The translations under genes were made by a program, and so were the position numbers. This document shows positions 20,257 through 23,050 of a stretch of 23,050 nucleotides of DNA, piece after piece; position 1 is the first letter of the stretch; the number at the start of each line of letters is the position of its first letter. The DNA lies in IMG/VR virus record IMGVR_UViG_3300025913_000494, positions 1 to 23,050 of that record, one strand, 5' to 3'. The notes below the pieces were generated by a model. That model worked only from the letters and a program-made list of their open reading frames with translations, did no database searches and was not told where the DNA came from. The DNA is from a virus.

Positions 20257-20528
20257 GCGATAACAAAAATTGCAAACTGTGCGGAGCGAAACCAGAACAT
20301 CAGACAAAGATCCAAGCTCTGCAAAATATCGGAGAAATATATCCATCTGGTCGCGGTCTGCCTATGTCGGAAGGCCCATGGGTAGTTATTCCGAGCGACA
20401 AGCAGCCGCCCTACAAATTCGCGGTGATAGGCAAGGATGAAAAGCCAGTCGCTTTCACGCACGGCAAGGAAACCTCCGAAGCATACGCGGGACAAATGAA
20501 CACGCAGGGATACATCGAGGTTTATTGA
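20253..20528 (+). CDS. Small hypothetical protein with CxxC
   Basis: A 91-residue protein starting MSDNKNCKLCGAKPEHQTKI. One CKLC pair near the N-terminus, then a beta-rich part (PWVVIPSDKQPPYKFAVIGK). ATGA overlap upstream and TGATG junction downstream. Its first 15 bases are identical to those at the start of the methyltransferase gene. Confidence 0.65.
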   Translation: MSDNKNCKLCGAKPEHQTKIQALQNIGEIYPSGRGLPMSEGPWVVIPSDKQPPYKFAVIGKDEKPVAFTHGKETSEAYAGQMNTQGYIEVY

Positions 20529-21445
20529 TGAGCGATAACAAACCAAAGCGGCTCACGCTGGGAAGTTTATTCGCTGGCATAGGCGGCTTTGATCTGGGTT
20601 TTGAGCGGGCGGGATTTGAAACGGTTTGGCAGGTAGAGATTGACGAGTATTGCAGGAGGGTGCTTGAAAAACATTTCCCCAGAGCAGAACGGTTTGGCGA
20701 TATCCGAGAGTGCGGAGCGCACAACCTCAAGCGGGTTGACGTTATCTGCGGAGGGTTTCCCTGCCAGCCTTTCAGCTCCGCCGGCCAACGCTTGGGAACG
20801 GCGGATGATCGTCACCTCTGGCCGGAAATGCTCAGAGTTATTTCAGCACTCAGGCCCGACTTCGTTGTGGCAGAGAACGTTGCTGGATTTATTGCTCTGG
20901 AAGATGGACGGATTCTCGACCAGGTTTACTCCGATTTGGAGAGCGAAGATTACGAACTACTCCCGCCGCTTATGGTTCCGGCTGCAAGTTTCGGCGCTTG
21001 GCACCGAAGGGACAGAATTTGGATTTGTGCCCACTCCCTGCGCAGCACCAGAGGCACCGAACCTAAACAGCAACAAGAAGATCGGGCCGCGGTCACTCGT
21101 AGAGTTTGCGCGCATGGTGCCGACACCAAAAGCAACGGATGCGGATCACGGAGGGCCGAACCAGCGAGATTCATCGGGCGCTCCAAGCCTGACTATGCGG
21201 CTGCACATGCTGGCCACGCCTCAATCGCGGGACTACCGGACTGGGCAGGCGGAGAGATGGGACAACCCAGCCCGCTCACGGAATTTGAACGACCAGGCGG
21301 GCGGGAAATTGAGCGTGATTTTCGTGGAGTGGCTCATGGGGTATCCCGAAGGGTGGACCGCCTTAGAGGGCTCGGAAACGCCGTTGTTCCACAAATCGCG
21401 CAGTGGATCGCGGAAAGGATCAAAGAAAGTTTAAGCCAATGTTGA
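20528..21445 (+). CDS. DNA cytosine-C5 methyltransferase (Dcm-type)
   Basis: A 305-residue enzyme that would methylate cytosine at C5 of a short site, either to resist host restriction or for regulation. Motifs: I SLFAGIGGFDLGFERAGF (13-30); II VEIDEYC; IV CGGFPCQPFSSAG with catalytic Cys79; VI ENVAG (116-120); VIII HRRDRIWI (159-166); X RLRGLGNAVVPQIAQWI (278-294). The target-recognition part (about 170-270) is polar and Gly/Arg-rich. The start ATG at 20528 shares its A with the previous TGA. Oddly, the +1 frame is also open and protein-like from 20640 to 21434 (separate entry). No partner restriction enzyme was seen. Confidence 0.92.
   Translation: MSDNKPKRLTLGSLFAGIGGFDLGFERAGFETVWQVEIDEYCRRVLEKHFPRAERFGDIRECGAHNLKRVDVICGGFPCQPFSSAGQRLGTADDRHLWPEMLRVISALRPDFVVAENVAGFIALEDGRILDQVYSDLESEDYELLPPLMVPAASFGAWHRRDRIWICAHSLRSTRGTEPKQQQEDRAAVTRRVCAHGADTKSNGCGSRRAEPARFIGRSKPDYAAAHAGHASIAGLPDWAGGEMGQPSPLTEFERPGGREIERDFRGVAHGVSRRVDRLRGLGNAVVPQIAQWIAERIKESLSQC
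20640..21434 (+). CDS. Overlapping +1-frame ORF resembling phage methyltransferase C-terminal proteins
   Basis: A 264-residue frame, +1 to the methyltransferase and open from just after a TAG at 20634. From about residue 38 it reads GFPASLSAPPANAWERRMIV, then TSGRKCSELF, VPTPCAAPEAPN, VPTPKATDAD, ATPQSRDYRTGQAERWD, NLNDQAGG and FVEWLMGYPEGWTALEGSET. The repeated TP-x-A/T-x-D blocks and the FVEWLMGYPxGWT ending are what I associate with a group of phage cytosine-methyltransferase-related proteins. Both frames are thus credible over the same DNA. The start is unclear: TTG at 20640 has no ribosome site, and an ATG at 20805 is an alternative. It may be a separate protein, a frameshift product, or a non-expressed relic. 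Confidence 0.5.
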   Translation: MTSIAGGCLKNISPEQNGLAISESAERTTSSGLTLSAEGFPASLSAPPANAWERRMIVTSGRKCSELFQHSGPTSLWQRTLLDLLLWKMDGFSTRFTPIWRAKITNYSRRLWFRLQVSALGTEGTEFGFVPTPCAAPEAPNLNSNKKIGPRSLVEFARMVPTPKATDADHGGPNQRDSSGAPSLTMRLHMLATPQSRDYRTGQAERWDNPARSRNLNDQAGGKLSVIFVEWLMGYPEGWTALEGSETPLFHKSRSGSRKGSKKV

Positions 21446-21645
21446 AACCCAATCAGACATCAGGACCAGATTCAGGGGCGCAGCGCGCAAAACGGGAAGT
21501 AATTCTTAGAACGGAATGTGCATGGTGCGGCGAAGATATTCCGGCTTTGCAAATACAGGCTGGGCAAACTTGGTTTGACGAATACGAAAATGAATTTTGC
21601 TCTGAGATGTGTCTTGGGCAGTTTGAAGCAGGGAGGCAATTTTGA
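21439..21645 (+). CDS. Small zinc-binding protein
   Basis: A 68-residue protein starting MLKPNQTSGPDSGAQRAKRE. C32-A-W-C35 (ECAWCGEDIP) and CSEMCLGQF (C58, C62) make a zinc knuckle around residues 31-63. The ATG at 21439 overlaps the methyltransferase end; a longer start at 21403 is less likely. Its SGAQRAKRE segment echoes the SGAQRIARE of the short ORF that follows. Confidence 0.65.
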   Translation: MLKPNQTSGPDSGAQRAKREVILRTECAWCGEDIPALQIQAGQTWFDEYENEFCSEMCLGQFEAGRQF

Positions 21646-21689
21646 CTGACACTTCAGGGGCGCAGCGGATAGCGCGGGAGGGCAAGTAA
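21642..21689 (+). pseudogene. Truncated ORF starting like a DUF5664-type (dATP/dGTP pyrophosphohydrolase) gene
   Basis: A TTG overlapping the previous stop, with GGGAGG five bases upstream, begins MTDTSGAQRIAREGK and stops at TAA. The SGAQR...EGK start is typical of phage DUF5664 proteins, in which a G-R-[FY]-D-L segment follows. After a one-base shift the next codons read KRFLFEIAWRE before another stop. This looks like the start of a gene whose remainder was lost, or a very short coupled peptide. The rest of the gap to 21774 has no other gene. Confidence 0.35.
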
Positions 21690-21774
21690 GAGATTTTTAT
21701 TTGAAATCGCATGGCGTGAGTAGGCCCTTTCTGGATCCCTACCCACAATCTGAAACGAAGAAAAGAGGACACGG

Positions 21775-22194
21775 ATGTGTATTACTCGTAAGACGGTTCT
21801 AGTTCCAATACCAGATTTTATTAAGGCCGATCCGCTTTGTTCGGCTGCTGACAATCCAGAGGTTTTTGATGGTGGCGAATATGCCATTGATGACGAAGGT
21901 CGGCAATGTTTCGTTATTGATGCCTGCCTAGCGCCAGCCCTGCAAGCTCTCTGGGCGGCTGGTATCAAAACTAGCGGCTGCTGCTGTGGACATGGCAGCG
22001 GTTCTGGAATTATCGGTCTTATTACAGATTACAACCGCAACGGAGAGCATTTGATGGAAGCTCCGCCGTACAAGCTCATTGAAGTAGTTGAGCGCCGTCG
22101 CCATGAGAATGCAGCCTATGAGCGTGGTCGTCACGATGGCATGGTGCAGGCTGGCCGGGAAGATATGTGGCTCAGTGAACAAACGAAGAGTTAG
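21775..22194 (+). CDS. Hypothetical protein with CCGHG motif
   Basis: A 139-residue protein. FVIDACLAPALQALWAAGIK is followed by TSGCCCGHGSGSGIIGLITD, the Cys-Cys-Gly-His-Gly pattern of a group of small phage and bacterial proteins of unknown role, possibly metal-binding. The N-terminus has a short basic start (CITRKTVLVPIPDFI). The C-terminal part (about 105-139) is a charged helix. AAGAGGA lies about 7 bases before the ATG. It ends TAG. Confidence 0.72.
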   Translation: MCITRKTVLVPIPDFIKADPLCSAADNPEVFDGGEYAIDDEGRQCFVIDACLAPALQALWAAGIKTSGCCCGHGSGSGIIGLITDYNRNGEHLMEAPPYKLIEVVERRRHENAAYERGRHDGMVQAGREDMWLSEQTKS

Positions 22195-22309
22195 CCGTAT
22201 GCACCGCCGCCGTGCGCGAATGAAAATGCGAAACGCAGGCAAGAAAAACAAGGGAGTTAGGGATCATTCCCGGCCTCGGCCAAACGGACGGAAAATCCGG
22301 GTGCGATGA
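22175..22309 (+). CDS. Very basic, protamine-like peptide
   Basis: From a GTG at 22175 the frame reads VNKRRVSRMHRRRARMKMRN, then AGKKNKGVRDHSRPRPNGRK, IRVR (44 residues), nearly half Arg/Lys. It overlaps the end of the previous gene by 20 bases. The ribosome site is poor; an ATG at 22199 is an alternative start. The extreme charge suggests nucleic-acid binding if it is expressed. Confidence 0.42.
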   Translation: MNKRRVSRMHRRRARMKMRNAGKKNKGVRDHSRPRPNGRKIRVR

Positions 22310-22334
22310 AACGCCACCAGATTTCAAGTGATTG

Positions 22335-22350
22335 CTGGGTAAGGACCCAG
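22335..22350 (+). other. Hairpin in the gap before the DUF5662 gene
   Basis: CTGGGT pairs perfectly with ACCCAG around AAGG. The gap 22310-22449 otherwise holds an A-rich run (about 22381-22400) and a 14-codon ORF (22413-22457) that overlaps the next start and may couple its translation. No T-run follows the hairpin. Confidence 0.4.
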
Positions 22351-22449
22351 AAGATCGTTTCAGCGGAGCACGACTGTAACAAATAGAAAAAGAAAAGAAT
22401 TTGGGGCGACCTATGAGCTTAGCAGAGCGGGGAAAGACGGAGCGGAAGA

Positions 22450-22920
22450 ATGACTAAACATTTCAAGTATGCGGTTTATTTGGCGCGGCACAAGTGGTTT
22501 GTGTTCGTCGCTGGCCTGCGGATCGGCGCACCATTGTGGCGGCTGATTATCCACGATTGGAGCAAGTTTCTGCCGTGTGAGTGGTTGCCCTATGCGCGGT
22601 ACTTCTATGGCACGCCACACAAATATCAATTTCCATGCTGCGTAAAAGCCCAAACTGATTTTGACCGCGCATGGCTGCACCATCAACACGCTAACCCTCA
22701 CCACTGGCAGCATTGGGTATTACGTGAGGATTCCGGCGCAACAAAGGTACTGGAAATGCCGATTCGCTTCGCCCGTGAAATGGTAGCGGATTGGATGGGA
22801 GCAGGTCGGGCCATAACAGGCAAATGGGAAACAGCGCAGTGGTACGCAAAAAACAAACAGAACATTCAGCTTCACGAGGCCACGCGGGAAATAGTTGAAA
22901 ACATTTTGGCCGGGCGGTGA
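22450..22920 (+). CDS. DUF5662-family protein
   Basis: A 156-residue protein starting MTKHFKYAVYLARHKWFVFV. Family features in order: LIIHDWSKFLPCEWLPYARY with His35-Asp36; FDRAWLHHQHANPHHWQHWV with five clustered histidines (77-85); LEMP; and REMVADWMGAGRA with Glu110 and Asp114. The His/Asp/Glu pattern suggests a metal-dependent, HD-like helical fold, but no reaction is known to me. GGAG lies about 8 bases before the ATG. Such genes are common in phage early regions. Confidence 0.85.
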   Translation: MTKHFKYAVYLARHKWFVFVAGLRIGAPLWRLIIHDWSKFLPCEWLPYARYFYGTPHKYQFPCCVKAQTDFDRAWLHHQHANPHHWQHWVLREDSGATKVLEMPIRFAREMVADWMGAGRAITGKWETAQWYAKNKQNIQLHEATREIVENILAGR

Positions 22921-22924
22921 CCCG

Positions 22925-23050
22925 ATGACTGACTCAGGGCGGAAGCCGCGAAAAGTCGAAAAGCCGAGCGACAAAACCTATCGTTCGATTGCCAAAGAAG
23001 TTATTGGGCAGATTCTTGCGCCGAAACATGAGGTGGATCGAGTCGTAAGG
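22925..23050 (+). CDS. Hypothetical protein, cut by the window end
   Basis: From the ATG at 22925 the frame reads MTDSGRKPRKVEKPSDKTYR, SIAKEVIGQILAPKHEVDRV, VR and runs off the end. The N-terminus is basic and then helical. The start is five bases after the DUF5662 stop. Its opening bases resemble those of the short ORF at 21642 (TGACTGAC ... TCAGGG). Confidence 0.6.
   Translation, partial: MTDSGRKPRKVEKPSDKTYRSIAKEVIGQILAPKHEVDRVVR

Noticed and set aside
12637-22323. 11-base repeat GCCACCAGATT at 12637 (tRNA end) and 22313
   Set aside because: A single short match with no T arm or acceptor before the second copy. Chance is a sufficient explanation.
1-23050. CRISPR array, insertion sequence or long direct repeats
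   Set aside because: No regularly spaced repeats, transposase motifs or terminal inverted repeats were seen. Only short repeats at att, operators, leaders and gene starts were found.

Overview
This window is one stretch of a temperate, tailed double-stranded DNA phage genome. It holds virion structural genes, a lysis cassette, an integrase with an attachment site, and a densely packed early/replication operon. No ribosomal, metabolic or other host gene was seen. The putative attP lies between phage genes on both sides (lysis and cargo genes to the left, replication genes to the right). The DNA therefore looks like a free or circularly permuted phage genome, not a prophage cut at its attachment site. 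The host cannot be named from sequence alone. Moderate GC content and the style of several small proteins suggest a Gram-negative soil bacterium, possibly Acidobacteriota, but that is a weak inference.

Layout. (1) 1-5408, rightward: the end of one gene, a virion-associated protein with a fibronectin-III-like domain and a C-terminal Hint (intein-like) domain, a hypothetical protein, a freestanding HNH endonuclease, and three Gln/Gly/Pro-rich proteins that resemble internal or ejection proteins. (2) 5569-7751, rightward: lysis cassette with a small TM/coiled-coil protein, a GH108 muramidase endolysin, two small soluble proteins, two small membrane proteins and a GTA-type 3TM holin. (3) 10703-7748, leftward: a cargo operon of small zinc-binding, membrane or secreted proteins and a phage-encoded class I peptide release factor. 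The release factor gene is split by an in-frame UAG inside a near-perfect copy of the bacterial prfB +1 frameshift signal. (4) 10704-10911: a divergent control region with two similar 15-bp dyad operators, one on each promoter. (5) 10912-12677, rightward: tyrosine integrase, a tiny KGG-type basic protein from a near-leaderless promoter, and an attP-like region containing the 3' half of a tRNA-Arg(CCT) gene bracketed by an inverted repeat. (6) 12678-23050, rightward: early operon, mostly with 1-4 base start/stop overlaps. It has two more HNH proteins, an ERF annealing protein, a YqaJ/lambda-type exonuclease, a probable replication initiator and helicase-loader pair, RusA resolvase, a Dcm-type cytosine methyltransferase, a DUF5662 protein and many small hypotheticals.

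How it fits together. ERF plus exonuclease plus RusA form a recombination set. The two proteins after the exonuclease probably recruit the host replicative helicase. The integrase uses a tRNA target. The divergent operators probably coordinate integrase and the leftward cargo operon. No CI-like repressor was recognised in the window.

Most notable observations: the release-factor gene with an apparent programmed +1 frameshift at UAG, in a protein carrying the RF1 (UAG-reading) PxT motif; the cytosine methyltransferase gene, which is open and family-like in two overlapping frames for almost 800 bases; and the Hint domain at the C-terminus of a virion protein with a freestanding HNH endonuclease nearby.
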